Assembly (NCBI GenBank): GCA_044224605.1
Contig: JBGAKC010000001.1
Location: forward strand, 62,001-126,000
Length of the DNA: 64,000 bases
From: UBA7672 sp044224605
GTDB taxonomy: Bacteria; Pseudomonadota; Alphaproteobacteria; Caulobacterales; Hyphomonadaceae
Direction of reading: 5' to 3'
Shown: positions 8,645 to 16,754 of the stretch, piece after piece
Numbering within the stretch: the stretch's first letter is position 1
Layout of the letters: each line of letters starts with the position of its first letter
The notes under the pieces: model-generated
Told to the model about the DNA's origin: nothing
Databases searched by the model: none
Seen by the model: the letters and a program-made list of their open reading frames with translations, nothing else
Position numbers and translations under genes: made by a program

Positions 8645-9247
8645 TCAGGCGCAGCCTTCGACGTACTGGATGCTTGGGCCGCCCGCATGGATGGCGCCGA
8701 CTTTCCCCGTGCCGTCGACCTCGAAGACAATGCCGCGTGCGTCGTCGTCTTCCACATAGGGCTCGTTGCGCGGGCCGCCCTTCCACCACGTGATGTATTC
8801 AGCCGGCTTGTCCTGGTATTTGTGCGGCGTGGTTTTAGCGTCGGGATAGCCCGCTTTCACCGCGTCCGGCGTGTCGCCGAGGCCGAAGCCCTTGTCGGTC
8901 TTCACGGTCGAAAGATCACCGAGCGTGATGCTGGTGAGCTTGCCGCTCTCGATCATCACCCAGACGCCATCCGGGGCGCGTTGCGGCTGGAATTCGATGC
9001 ACTCGCCGGGGATGCCGACTGCGTCAGGCGTGCGGGTGTCGCCGACCGCAGTGATGACTTCGTCTTTCGTCATGCCGATCCGCAGGGGACCGATGCCGTC
9101 GGCGGTGAGTACGTCGAGTGTGACGGCGGGCGAAGGCGGCTGGGGCGATTCGGCCGGCGGTGTGGGCGGCGTGATCGCGGCGGAGTCGTCCGGCTTCGGT
9201 CCGCAGGCGGTGACGGCAAGAGCGGCGAGGACAGCGAGGCGCTTCAT
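8645..9247 (-). CDS. Predicted lipoprotein of unknown function
   Basis: A 200-residue protein starting at the ATG at 9247. A short signal ends in AVTACG with the lipidated cysteine at residue 15, followed by a Pro/Ser-rich linker to about residue 40. The folded domain contains GIGPLRIGMTKDEVI and GFGLGDTPDAVKAGYP, a repeated G-[IL]-x-[IL]-G-[MD]-T pattern like that of SmpA/BamE-type or DUF-type small envelope domains in which a short beta-alpha unit is duplicated. Function is unknown. It lies convergent to the DUF6491-like gene. Confidence 0.65.
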   Translation of the reverse strand: MKRLAVLAALAVTACGPKPDDSAAITPPTPPAESPQPPSPAVTLDVLTADGIGPLRIGMTKDEVITAVGDTRTPDAVGIPGECIEFQPQRAPDGVWVMIESGKLTSITLGDLSTVKTDKGFGLGDTPDAVKAGYPDAKTTPHKYQDKPAEYITWWKGGPRNEPYVEDDDARGIVFEVDGTGKVGAIHAGGPSIQYVEGCA

Positions 9248-9327
9248 GATGCGGTTCCGGCGTTTCTTCACATACGCGTATAAACGCTTTGAGGCCGAAG
9301 GCGATCCTGGCGATGGGCGCGAGACGG

Positions 9328-10143
9328 TCAGGCCGCCGGAGTGACCGTAACCGTGACCGGTACGTGGTCGCTGGGTTTTTCGCCGCCGCGCTCTTCCGGG
9401 TGGATCTTGTAGCTGGCGATGTCCACGAGCGGTGCGGCGCGCTTGTCGGCCCAGAGATGATCGAGGCGGCGGCCGCGGTTGGAGAGCTTCCAGTCGGCGG
9501 CGCGATAGCTCCACCAGGTGTAGAGCTTTTCGTTCGCCGGATGCTTGGCGCGGGCGATGTCGGTGAGCTTGCCGTCGGCGAGCACGCGCTTGAGGCCGTC
9601 TGTCTCGACCGGCGTGTGGCTCACCACATTGAGCAGCTGCTTGTGCGACCAGACGTCGTTTTCTTCCGGCGCGATGTTGATGTCGCCCGCGACCAGAAGG
9701 GGAAGGGCGGAGCGTTTGGTGGCGCGGGCGGCGTAGAAGTCATGCATGCGTTCGACGAAGTCGAGCTTGTGGGCGAACTTGTCGTTGAGTTCGGGGTCGG
9801 GAATGTCGGCGCCGGCGGGCACGTAGAGGTTCTGCACCTCGAAGCCGGCGATCTCGGCGGCGGCGCAGCGGGCATGGCCATGGCGGCAAAGGCCGGGCGT
9901 CTCCAGCGCCTTCATCGGCAGCTTCGACACGATGGCGACGCCGTGCATGCCCTTCTGGCCGGAGAGGTGGATGTGCCTGTAGCCCGCCGCCTCGAACGCC
10001 TTGCGGGGAAACTGGTCCTCCAGGCACTTGATCTCCTGCAGACACAGGACATCCGGCTTCTCCCGCTTCAGGAAGGCGACCACGCGATCAATGCGGAGGC
10101 GGACGGAATTGATGTTCCAGGTCGCCAGGGAGAGGCGGTTCAT
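9328..10143 (-). CDS. xthA: Exodeoxyribonuclease III (AP endonuclease)
   Basis: A 271-residue member of the endonuclease/exonuclease/phosphatase family that removes 3-prime blocks and cuts at abasic sites in base-excision repair. Motifs: LATWNINSVR at the N-terminus, CLQEIKC with the metal-binding glutamate, the GDINIAPEENDVW segment with the Asp/Asn pair, LYTWWSYRAADWKLSNRGRRLDHLW, and the catalytic SDHVPV near the C-terminus. Length is standard for the alphaproteobacterial family. It lies near lolA on the same strand, a frequent order in this class. Confidence 0.96.
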   Translation of the reverse strand: MNRLSLATWNINSVRLRIDRVVAFLKREKPDVLCLQEIKCLEDQFPRKAFEAAGYRHIHLSGQKGMHGVAIVSKLPMKALETPGLCRHGHARCAAAEIAGFEVQNLYVPAGADIPDPELNDKFAHKLDFVERMHDFYAARATKRSALPLLVAGDINIAPEENDVWSHKQLLNVVSHTPVETDGLKRVLADGKLTDIARAKHPANEKLYTWWSYRAADWKLSNRGRRLDHLWADKRAAPLVDIASYKIHPEERGGEKPSDHVPVTVTVTPAA

Positions 10144-10547
10144 GTCGTCGGGGAGGCCGTTGGGCTGGGGTTGGCGGGCAGACCAGACAATCGGGTGCGC
10201 TGCCCCTCAAATCAAGGAAAAGCGCCTGTCACGCGTGGGTTTTTCAGAAGACCCCGAACATCAACGCGCCCGGCCGCGGGGACAGCCAGGCGCGCTTTAC
10301 GCCCCGGGGGCGTGATGGGCCGGGGGATAGCACCGGCATTCGAACCGCTGCGAGCACCCGCGGGGGGAAGCTCGGGCGCGAGCGGCGTCGATCCATGTGA
10401 CTATTGGGCCACAAACCCCCGGATTTGTCACCTGAAGCTTGGTTAAAATTTGCGTGTGACCGGACCGCTACGAGGGTTGACCGTTGCGAAAAACGATCGG
10501 GCGGGAATCATGGGCATTCAGGGCTAGCCCTGAGCGCAGTCCTGACG
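10144..10547. other. 404-base intergenic region upstream of xthA
   Basis: No convincing gene is visible. A G/C palindrome (ACGCCCC-G-GGGGCGT) lies at 10299-10313. Open frames crossing the region on the plus strand are Arg/Gly-rich and continue as antisense of the flanking genes. It probably holds the xthA promoter and the 3-prime end of the lolA transcript. Confidence 0.4.
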
Positions 10548-11312
10548 CTAGCGGCGATTGTCGTTGTCGTCGGAAGGATCCTTGACGATGAAGAGTGTCG
10601 GCTTGAGCGTCACATTCTTCTTCACGTCGGCCAGCTGCACCCTGGTTTCCGCGCCCGTGCCGTCGATCTGGCGCCAGCCCAGGAGTTCGAAATCCGACTG
10701 GCGGAATTGCAGGATCATCTTGCCCTCGGCTTCACCGGTCTTGTCGACCAGCGTGACGAAGTGCGAGCCGTTAGACGTGGTGACGTCAGAGACGCTGCCG
10801 TCCTTCTTGAGATCGATGTTCGAGCGCAGGAAGAGGTTGAGCGGCGTCGAGCTGAGCGGCACGGCATCATACGACTTGCGCCTAGGCTCTTCGATCGAAA
10901 CCGAAACGCCGTTCGACACAATGAAAATGGGTTCGGGCGAGGTGTATTCGAAGCGCACCTTGCCGGGGCGGTTGATGTAGAAGACGCCCGCGGAAGGCGA
11001 GCCTTGCGGGTCGACCTGCGTAAACCGCCCCTGCGCGGTGCGCGTGTCGGTCAGCGCCCTGGCGACGCGATCGATGATGGCGTTGCGGTCCATCGCGGCG
11101 GGGGACTGGACCTTGATGATCTCCGCGCCGGCCGGTTTGACGGCAGGGGGCGCGAGCTTCGCCGGGGGCGTGATCTTCACATCGACAGGCTTGGCCGCCG
11201 GTGCGCTTGCAACCGGCGAGGGCGCGGGCGAAAGCGCCACCGTTGTGGGGGCCGCGGCGGCCAGCGGGCCAACAGCGAGGGCGAGGGGGATCAGTGCGGA
11301 CATCATGCTCAT
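10548..11312 (-). CDS. lolA: Outer-membrane lipoprotein carrier protein LolA family
   Basis: A 254-residue periplasmic chaperone that ferries lipoproteins to the outer membrane. The start at 11312 gives a signal peptide (MMSALIPLALAVGPLAAAAP), followed by an Ala/Pro/Lys linker of about 60 residues. The LolA domain begins near residue 75 with ARALTDTRTAQGRFTQVDPQG, then AGVFYINRPGKVRFEYTSPEP, SVSIEEPRRKSYDAVPLS and LGWRQIDGTGAETRVQL. The long linker is unusual compared with enterobacterial LolA. The partner LolB is not in the window. Position between xthA and ftsK matches the usual alphaproteobacterial order. Confidence 0.92.
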   Translation of the reverse strand: MSMMSALIPLALAVGPLAAAAPTTVALSPAPSPVASAPAAKPVDVKITPPAKLAPPAVKPAGAEIIKVQSPAAMDRNAIIDRVARALTDTRTAQGRFTQVDPQGSPSAGVFYINRPGKVRFEYTSPEPIFIVSNGVSVSIEEPRRKSYDAVPLSSTPLNLFLRSNIDLKKDGSVSDVTTSNGSHFVTLVDKTGEAEGKMILQFRQSDFELLGWRQIDGTGAETRVQLADVKKNVTLKPTLFIVKDPSDDNDNRR

Positions 11313-11436
11313 GCCAGCCAACCTCGGCTCCGGGATCGGCGAAAACAAGACCGCGCCATGGAATTTCTGCCCTGTTTTCATGAACATCGGTTCAGCCCTA
11401 CTGGTTATGGGCACGGTCATGGGAATAGCTAACGCC

Positions 11437-11850
11437 ATGGGGCCGAAACAGTTTCACGACCTGGTCATGGGGTTTCCGGAAACGGAATACACGACCTCGT
11501 ACGGCCAACCCGCCTATAAGTCCTTCGGGAAGTTCCTCACGCGCCTGCGTGCTGAGGATGACAGCGTGGTGCTGGGCCAGGTGTTGTTCGACGAGCGGGA
11601 GATGCTGTGTGAGGCGGACCCGGAGACATTCCACGTCACCGACCACTACCGGAATTACCCGTATGTGCTGGCGCGGCTGAAACGGCTCGATGGGAAGACG
11701 CTGCGCGGATATCTGATGAGGCAGTGGCGCCATAATGCGCCCAAGAAGTGGCTGAAGGCTTGGGAGGAGGGGACGGCGCTGCCGCCCGTTCCGAAAAAGA
11801 CCGCGAAGCCGCGGGTGAAGAAAACAGGGGTGAGGAAGACCACACGATGA
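11437..11850 (+). CDS. MmcQ/YjbR family protein
   Basis: A 137-residue protein with the MmcQ/YjbR fold: FHDLVMGFPETEYTTSYGQPAYKSFGKF near the start and LKRLDGKTLRGYLMRQWRHNAPKKW near the end. Family members are small, cytoplasmic and DNA-binding-like in fold, without an agreed function. In-frame ATGs at 11407 and 11419 would add ten or six residues; 11437 best fits the family start. The last 20 residues are Lys/Arg/Thr-rich. Its TGA overlaps the ATG of the next gene (ATGA at 11847-11850), implying translational coupling. Confidence 0.85.
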   Translation: MGPKQFHDLVMGFPETEYTTSYGQPAYKSFGKFLTRLRAEDDSVVLGQVLFDEREMLCEADPETFHVTDHYRNYPYVLARLKRLDGKTLRGYLMRQWRHNAPKKWLKAWEEGTALPPVPKKTAKPRVKKTGVRKTTR

Positions 11851-12140
11851 GAATGCTGCTGATCCTGATCCTCCTGGCTGCGCTGGCGGCCGGCGGTTTC
11901 CTCACGCGTCCGGACGAGGCCGCGCAGAAGGCGCATGCCGACGATGAGTTCGCCAAGGCAAGCGGCAGCGATGGCATCGGCGCGCTGATCGAAACGGTGG
12001 TCGGCGGGATCACACGCGAGGCCAAATTCGAGGACATGCTGGTGGCGACGAAATACACCGTGAGTTCGGGCGGCTCAGTTGTGCTCGAATGCCTGGGCGC
12101 GTATTCGCAGTTCTTCTGCTCCAAGCCGGAGAAGAAATAG
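11847..12140 (+). CDS. Small membrane-anchored protein, CxGA[FY]x4C motif, copy 1
   Basis: A 97-residue protein: an N-terminal hydrophobic helix (LLILILLAALAAGGFL), a charged stretch, and a C-terminal motif CLGAYSQFFC. The helix could be an uncleaved anchor with the rest in the periplasm, where the two cysteines could form a disulfide. It is the first of three consecutive small genes with the same layout. Start overlaps the MmcQ stop. No named family is recognised with confidence. Confidence 0.65.
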   Translation: MRMLLILILLAALAAGGFLTRPDEAAQKAHADDEFAKASGSDGIGALIETVVGGITREAKFEDMLVATKYTVSSGGSVVLECLGAYSQFFCSKPEKK

Positions 12141-12170
12141 CGCATAACGAACGGGGGCGCGGGAGCAGCC

Positions 12171-12479
12171 ATGCGGTTCATTGCGGTTCTGGTTTTCCTT
12201 CTGCTGGTTGCCGGAGCAGGCGCGTACGTCACGCGGCCGGGCGAGGGCTGGCACCGCGGCGTCGCGAGCGAGCTGATGAAGCAGGGCAAGGCCGAGCGGC
12301 CGGATGCGACAGCCGGCCATTACGAATTCGACGACTATTACCTGGTGACGTTCTCGGCGATGTCGTCGGGCGAGCGTCAGCTGCTGCAATGCTGGGGCGC
12401 GTTCTCGCGTTTCCTCTGCGTGGGTCCGGCGGGCGGACCGAAGACGCCCGCGGCGCCAGCAATTCCGTCCCCGACATGA
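12171..12479 (+). CDS. Small membrane-anchored protein, CxGA[FY]x4C motif, copy 2
   Basis: A 102-residue protein with an N-terminal hydrophobic helix (FIAVLVFLLLVAGAGAYV), a THR-rich/charged middle, YYLVTFSAMSSGERQLLQ and the motif CWGAFSRFLC. TRPGEGWHRG after the helix parallels TRPDEAAQKA in copy 1, supporting common descent. It ends in a short Pro/Ala tail and overlaps the next start codon by four bases (ATGA at 12476-12479). Confidence 0.65.
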   Translation: MRFIAVLVFLLLVAGAGAYVTRPGEGWHRGVASELMKQGKAERPDATAGHYEFDDYYLVTFSAMSSGERQLLQCWGAFSRFLCVGPAGGPKTPAAPAIPSPT

Positions 12480-12757
12480 TGCGGCGCTATCTCACCGTCG
12501 TCGGCGTCATCCTCCTCGCGGTGCTCGGGCTGGCCGTGTGGCTGAAACCGCCGCTCGACAAGATGCGCGCGGGCGTTGAGGCCGGCCTTTCGGAATATGC
12601 GAAGACGAAGCTGAAGCCCGGCGAAACGATGCCGGTCGTGACGCATGTGGATTCGCACGACTGGTTCATTGCTGTCAGCCATGCCGCGAAAGTCGGCGAT
12701 CTCACCTTCTACTGCGTCGGCGCCTTCAGAGTGACGTATTGCAGCTATCCCGATTGA
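12476..12757 (+). CDS. Small membrane-anchored protein, CxGA[FY]x4C motif, copy 3
   Basis: A 93-residue protein with an N-terminal hydrophobic helix (LTVVGVILLAVLGLAVWL), a helical middle and the motif CVGAFRVTYC close to the C-terminus. DWFIAVSHAAKVGDLTFYC parallels the strand-turn-strand seen before the motif in copies 1 and 2. It is the most diverged of the three. A strong terminator follows 15 bases downstream, closing the four-gene transcript that begins with the MmcQ/YjbR gene. Confidence 0.65.
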   Translation: MMRRYLTVVGVILLAVLGLAVWLKPPLDKMRAGVEAGLSEYAKTKLKPGETMPVVTHVDSHDWFIAVSHAAKVGDLTFYCVGAFRVTYCSYPD

Positions 12758-12771
12758 GAGCGCAAAAGGAA

Positions 12772-12799
12772 AAAGGCCGGCCCGTCGGGGCCGGCCTTT
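12772..12799. terminator. Bidirectional intrinsic terminator
   Basis: A perfect 12-base stem (AAAGGCCGGCCC / GGGCCGGCCTTT) with a GTCG loop, flanked by A-rich and T-rich sequence, between the convergent small-protein genes and the cold-shock gene. It can work in both directions. Confidence 0.9.
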
Positions 12800-12850
12800 C
12801 CCGTTCCTGATGGCGGCGCGGCTGCACGCGCCGGCCTCCAGGGAAGTCGA

Positions 12851-13060
12851 TCAGAGCGCCTTGAGGTTCACGGCCGACATCTTGCCGGAGCGTTTGTCAG
12901 CTTGTTCCTCGAACGTGATCTTCTGGCCGTCATTGAGGCCACGGAGGCCAGCCGCTTCGACGGCGGTGATGTGGACGAACACGTCCTTGCCGCCGTTGTC
13001 CGGCTGGATGAAGCCATAGCCCTTGGTGGTGTTGAACCACTTCACGGTGCCAGTTGCCAT
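12851..13060 (-). CDS. Cold-shock domain protein (CspA family)
   Basis: A 69-residue single cold-shock domain. RNP1-type KGYGFIQPD and RNP2-type DVFVHITAV are both present, after the canonical start MATGTVKWFN. These proteins bind single-stranded RNA and DNA and melt RNA secondary structure. The upstream stretch from 13061 to about 13336 is a long leader typical of csp genes, although no thermosensor structure can be assigned by eye. It is convergent with the small-protein operon. Confidence 0.96.
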   Translation of the reverse strand: MATGTVKWFNTTKGYGFIQPDNGGKDVFVHITAVEAAGLRGLNDGQKITFEEQADKRSGKMSAVNLKAL

Positions 13061-13336
13061 TGGAAGTCTTCCTTGCGTTCTTCTTTGACGACGTTCGCGC
13101 GCACGCGATCCGCCTGGTTCATCAAGTGTAGGGGGATGTCGTCAGCGTGCGCGGGTGGCGCGGCCAAGTCGTCGGCCGAAAACTCGATTGGGGCTGCCTA
13201 GCACACCTGGCCCCGGACGAACAGGGTCGGCGGCAGAGTGGGCCGAACGTTTGCTTTTCGGGGGGTTAGGGGCCATATCAGACATGTCGTTCGGTTGGCG
13301 CATCCCGCGCCAGTGGAGGGACGCCGGAGCCGCCGC

Positions 13337-13618
13337 GTGCCCATCGATGACCGAATTCCGCAGATGTCGGAACCCGAGCTCTCCAATCTGCAGGCCAATG
13401 CGACCCGCCTGATCGCCTCGGGCACGGCCGCCCAGAAGGCGGAGGCCGAGCGCATCTTGCCGTTGGTGAAGTCGGCGCTCGAGGCAAGCCGCGTTGCGAA
13501 GTCCGCTGCACAGCAGAAGGCGTCCGCCGATCGCCGCGAGGCGATGGCGGCGGCGCGCAAGAAGAAGTCAGAAGCCGCGAAGGCCAAGAAGGCTGAAGCC
13601 GCCGAAGTTGGCGAGTAG
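13337..13618 (+). CDS. Small Lys/Ala-rich helical protein, unknown function
   Basis: A 93-residue protein if started at GTG 13337 (GGAG at 13326-13329 precedes it by seven bases); an ATG at 13364 would give 84 residues. The sequence SNLQANATRLIASG then AEAERILPLVKSALEAS is amphipathic, and the C-terminal half (KKKSEAAKAKKAEAAE) is highly basic and alanine-rich, so a nucleic-acid-binding or coiled-coil role is possible. No family is recognised. A terminator follows directly. Coding status is supported by the ribosome site, terminator and biased composition. Confidence 0.5.
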   Translation: MPIDDRIPQMSEPELSNLQANATRLIASGTAAQKAEAERILPLVKSALEASRVAKSAAQQKASADRREAMAAARKKKSEAAKAKKAEAAEVGE

Positions 13619-13640
13619 CGCGAACAGGAAGATCAAATGA

Positions 13641-13672
13641 AAAGGCCGGCTCCTGCGAGCCGGCCTTTTTTT
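13641..13672. terminator. Bidirectional intrinsic terminator
   Basis: Stem AAAGGCCGGCTC / GAGCCGGCCTTT with a CTGC loop and a T-run to 13672. It lies between the convergent small basic protein gene and ftsK. Confidence 0.9.
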
Positions 13673-13724
13673 GTCTGGTATTCGCCGCTGTGCGGCGACT
13701 GCCGGGCCCGGGCCCGGCGATCCC

Positions 13725-16268
13725 TCAGGCCGCTTCCTCGTCGTTCGATGAGGACCGGCGCTGGTCCTGGCTGATGATCTGGCGTTTGCCGGCGTGGTCG
13801 GCGGCGGAGATGATGCCTTCGCGTTCCATGCGTTCGATCATGCTGGCTGCTCGGTTGTAGCCGATGCGTAGCACGCGCTGAACGTAGGAGGTGGTCGGGC
13901 GCTTGTCGCGCACGACAGCGGCCACGGCCTCGCGGTACATGTCCTCTTCCGGATCGCCAGAGCTCGTGCCGAAGGCGGCGTCGGCGACGGAGGCTTCTTC
14001 CTCGACCTCGTCGGTGATGCCTTCGACGTATTGCGGCGTGCCCTGGTCCTTGAGCCAGTTCACGACGCGCTCGACTTCCTCGTCCTTCACGAACGGGCCG
14101 TGGACGCGGGTGATCTTGCCGCCCGACTGCATCCAGAGAAGGTCGCCCATGCCGAGCAGCTGTTCGGCGCCTTGCTCACCGAGGATGGTGCGCGAGTCGA
14201 TCTTGGTGGTGACCATGTAGGAGATGCGCGTCGGGAAGTTCGCCTTGATCGTGCCGGTGATGACGTCGACCGACGGGCGCTGCGTGGCGGTGATCAGGTG
14301 GATGCCAGCGGCGCGCGCCATCTGGGCGATACGCTGCACGGCGCTTTCGATGTCCTTGCCGGCCACCAGCATCAGATCGGCCATTTCATCGATCACCACA
14401 ACAATATGCGGCATGGGCTCGGGCTTCATCGCCTCGTTTTCCCAGATCGGTTCGCCGGTTTCCTTGTTCCAGCCGGTCTGGACCTGGCGGGTGAGGTGCT
14501 CGCCCTTCGCGGCGGCTTCCTCGGCCTTCTGGTTGAAGCCGGCGATGTTGCGCACGCCCATCTTGGACATGATCTCGTAGCGGCTCTCCATCTCGCGCAC
14601 GACCCATTTGAGTGCGAGCACGGCCTTCTGAGGATCTGTCACGACAGGGGAGAGCAGGTGAGGCACGCCCTCGTAGATCGACAGCTCGAGCATTTTCGGG
14701 TCGATCATGATGAAGCGGCACTTCTCGGGCGGCAGCTTGAACATCAGCGACAGGATCATCGCGTTGATGCCGACCGATTTACCCGAACCCGTCGTACCCG
14801 CGATGAGCAGGTGAGGCATCTTGCCGAGATCGCCGATCATCGGCTGGCCTTCGATCGACTCGCCGAGAGCAAGCGGCAGGGCCATGCGGGAGCGCGAGAA
14901 CTCGTTCGCGTTGAGCAGGTCGCGAAGATAGACGGTCTCGCGCGTCGGGTTCGGCAGTTCGATGCCGATGGCGTTGCGCCCCGGGATGACAGCGACGCGC
15001 GCCGAGGTGGCGGACATGGCGCGCGCGATGTCTTCGGCGAGCGCGATGACTTTCGAGGAACGCACGCCAGGCGCGGGCTCGAGTTCGAACAGCGTGACGA
15101 CGGGGCCGGGGCGGACTTCGGTAATCCGGCCCTTGACGCCGAATTCGATCAGCACGCCGCCGAGACGGTCGGCCATTTCGAGCAGGCGGGCTTCATCGAC
15201 ATCCGACGAGCGCGGCGGCGGAATGTCGAGCAGATCGATCGGCGGCACGGCGCTGGATGCCTCGCGCACACGCGGCGATTGTTGTGTCGGGGCGGCGCTG
15301 CGGGCGGCGGCGGGCTGCTGTGGCTTTGTAACGGTGCGCGGTGCGGCTGGAACAGCGGGCGCGGCGCCAGCTTCGGGAATGGGCCGGCTTTCGAGAACCC
15401 GCGGAACGATCGGGCGTGTCTTGCCGTCGGCGCCTTCGGCTTTCTCGACGGCGGTGAAGAAGCCGCGATCGCCTTCCTCGAAACCATCGTCCTCCGTGTA
15501 GACGATCGGTTCGATGACTTCCTGCGGCTTCTTGCCGAGAAGGCGCATGACGCCGTCCATCAGGCCGCCAGAGGAAGCGGGGCGAGAGGCGAGGGCGGGG
15601 ACGCCGACCACGGGCGTTTCGGGTTCGCGCTGCGGCTTCGACGTGAGGGCGCGCCAGAGCGAGGAGGCGTCGGAGGCGCCAAGACCCATGGCCATGGCGG
15701 CGAAAAGGATGGCGCACAGGCCGGCGACGATCGAAGCCCACACCTGAGGGTCGGGGATCTGCAGCGCGGCGAACGGCGTGGCGGTGATGGCGAGCATGAT
15801 TTCGCCGATGACGCCGCCGAGGCCGGCCGACATGTCCCACGATTTCGGGATCGGCCATTCGGCGAGGCTGCACGCGGCGAAGAGGATTGCGGCGAGGCCC
15901 CACATCCATGCGGCGGGGTCCTGCTGGCCGATGCCGAAGGCGCGGCGGACGCCGCCGACCATCAGCGCGAAGCCCAGAAGGATCGCGGTCCAGCCAAAGC
16001 CCTGCATCAGCAGGTCGCCGAACATCGCGCCCATGTGGCCGAACATGTTTTCCGGCTGCACATCGATCATCAGGCCGGTCGACGGGTCGGTCGCGCGCGC
16101 GACGGCCATGTTGAAGGACGGGTCGGCCGAGGAATAGGACGAGCAGGCGCCGCAGATGAACACGCCCGCCGAAAACGCCGCCAGCCCGCTCAGGAAGCGG
16201 GTCAGCGCGCTGGAGCCGCGCGCCTCGTGACCGGCGTCCTCGGAATTGGGCGCTCGCACATGCGGCAT
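13725..16268 (-). CDS. ftsK: DNA translocase FtsK
   Basis: An 847-residue septal DNA pump that resolves chromosome ends at division. Four hydrophobic helices lie in the first 200 residues (for example FLSGLAAFSAGVFICGAC and GFGWTAILLGFALMVGG). A Pro/Ala-rich linker runs to about residue 340. The motor has Walker A AGTTGSGKSVG near residues 488-498, Walker B VVVIDEMADLM, and TRQVQTGWNKETGEP. The C-terminal gamma winged-helix domain contains TSYVQRVLRIGYNRAASMIERMEREG, which reads polarity sequences. Length and architecture are normal for alphaproteobacteria. Confidence 0.97.
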   Translation of the reverse strand: MPHVRAPNSEDAGHEARGSSALTRFLSGLAAFSAGVFICGACSSYSSADPSFNMAVARATDPSTGLMIDVQPENMFGHMGAMFGDLLMQGFGWTAILLGFALMVGGVRRAFGIGQQDPAAWMWGLAAILFAACSLAEWPIPKSWDMSAGLGGVIGEIMLAITATPFAALQIPDPQVWASIVAGLCAILFAAMAMGLGASDASSLWRALTSKPQREPETPVVGVPALASRPASSGGLMDGVMRLLGKKPQEVIEPIVYTEDDGFEEGDRGFFTAVEKAEGADGKTRPIVPRVLESRPIPEAGAAPAVPAAPRTVTKPQQPAAARSAAPTQQSPRVREASSAVPPIDLLDIPPPRSSDVDEARLLEMADRLGGVLIEFGVKGRITEVRPGPVVTLFELEPAPGVRSSKVIALAEDIARAMSATSARVAVIPGRNAIGIELPNPTRETVYLRDLLNANEFSRSRMALPLALGESIEGQPMIGDLGKMPHLLIAGTTGSGKSVGINAMILSLMFKLPPEKCRFIMIDPKMLELSIYEGVPHLLSPVVTDPQKAVLALKWVVREMESRYEIMSKMGVRNIAGFNQKAEEAAAKGEHLTRQVQTGWNKETGEPIWENEAMKPEPMPHIVVVIDEMADLMLVAGKDIESAVQRIAQMARAAGIHLITATQRPSVDVITGTIKANFPTRISYMVTTKIDSRTILGEQGAEQLLGMGDLLWMQSGGKITRVHGPFVKDEEVERVVNWLKDQGTPQYVEGITDEVEEEASVADAAFGTSSGDPEEDMYREAVAAVVRDKRPTTSYVQRVLRIGYNRAASMIERMEREGIISAADHAGKRQIISQDQRRSSSNDEEAA

Positions 16269-16754
16269 GCCTTCGTCCTCGCTCGAACTGACAAGGTTAA
16301 ATGAAGCAGGGCGACAGTGGCGCGCCGGGGCTTAACGGGCCGCTACCAAACGGGGTTTTCCACAGACCCGGGCATGGAAAATATCGTTACGGGCCCGTTG
16401 GTAATTGCGACAAAAAGGGCCCCGGACGCCGCTTCGGGGCGTCCGGGGCCTATCCCCATGATCCAGCCTTGCGGATGGTTCATGCAGCCATCTCTAGCGG
16501 GCTTTGCGATGGCTGCATTGGTCGGGGCGGCCTGTGCGCCAGCGCGCAGGCTGCTTGCCCTGTTCGGGAGCGCGCGCGACGGCAGGCGCCCAAGAATTGT
16601 GCACTCGTGAGAGAGTCCAAGGAGCGTTTGGGGGCTCTGCTTGAGCATTGTGCGCTGCAGCGGCCCTATCGGGGCGCATCGCCGGGGGCGAACACGTCGT
16701 CGTGGTGGGTGCGTAGTTTCAGCGCCGGTTGCCAGTCAACCTCAGGGGAGACAA
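16269..16754. other. 486-base intergenic region between divergent ftsK and amtB
   Basis: No supported protein gene. It must hold the promoters of both flanking genes. AGGGGAGA at 16744-16751 is the amtB ribosome site. A perfect 13-base-pair hairpin lies in the middle (listed separately) and would terminate a leftward transcript, leaving 16451-16650 as a possible small RNA. No PII (glnK) gene is present, although one often precedes amtB. Confidence 0.4.
16411..16450 (-). terminator. Strong leftward intrinsic terminator with no assigned gene
   Basis: A perfect 13-base stem (GGCCCCGGACGCC at 16418-16430 with GGCGTCCGGGGCC at 16438-16450, seven-base loop). On the minus strand it is followed by CTTTTTG, the form of an intrinsic terminator. 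No leftward gene ends just before it, so it may end an uncharacterised small RNA or a short leftward transcript. Confidence 0.65.

Noticed and set aside
10404..11432. A plus-strand open frame of 342 codons over lolA
   Set aside because: Antisense of lolA, extremely Arg/Asp-rich, no domain.
14031..16304. A plus-strand open frame of 757 codons
   Set aside because: Antisense of ftsK, with the His/Arg/Asp-rich composition typical of a shadow frame in GC-rich DNA.
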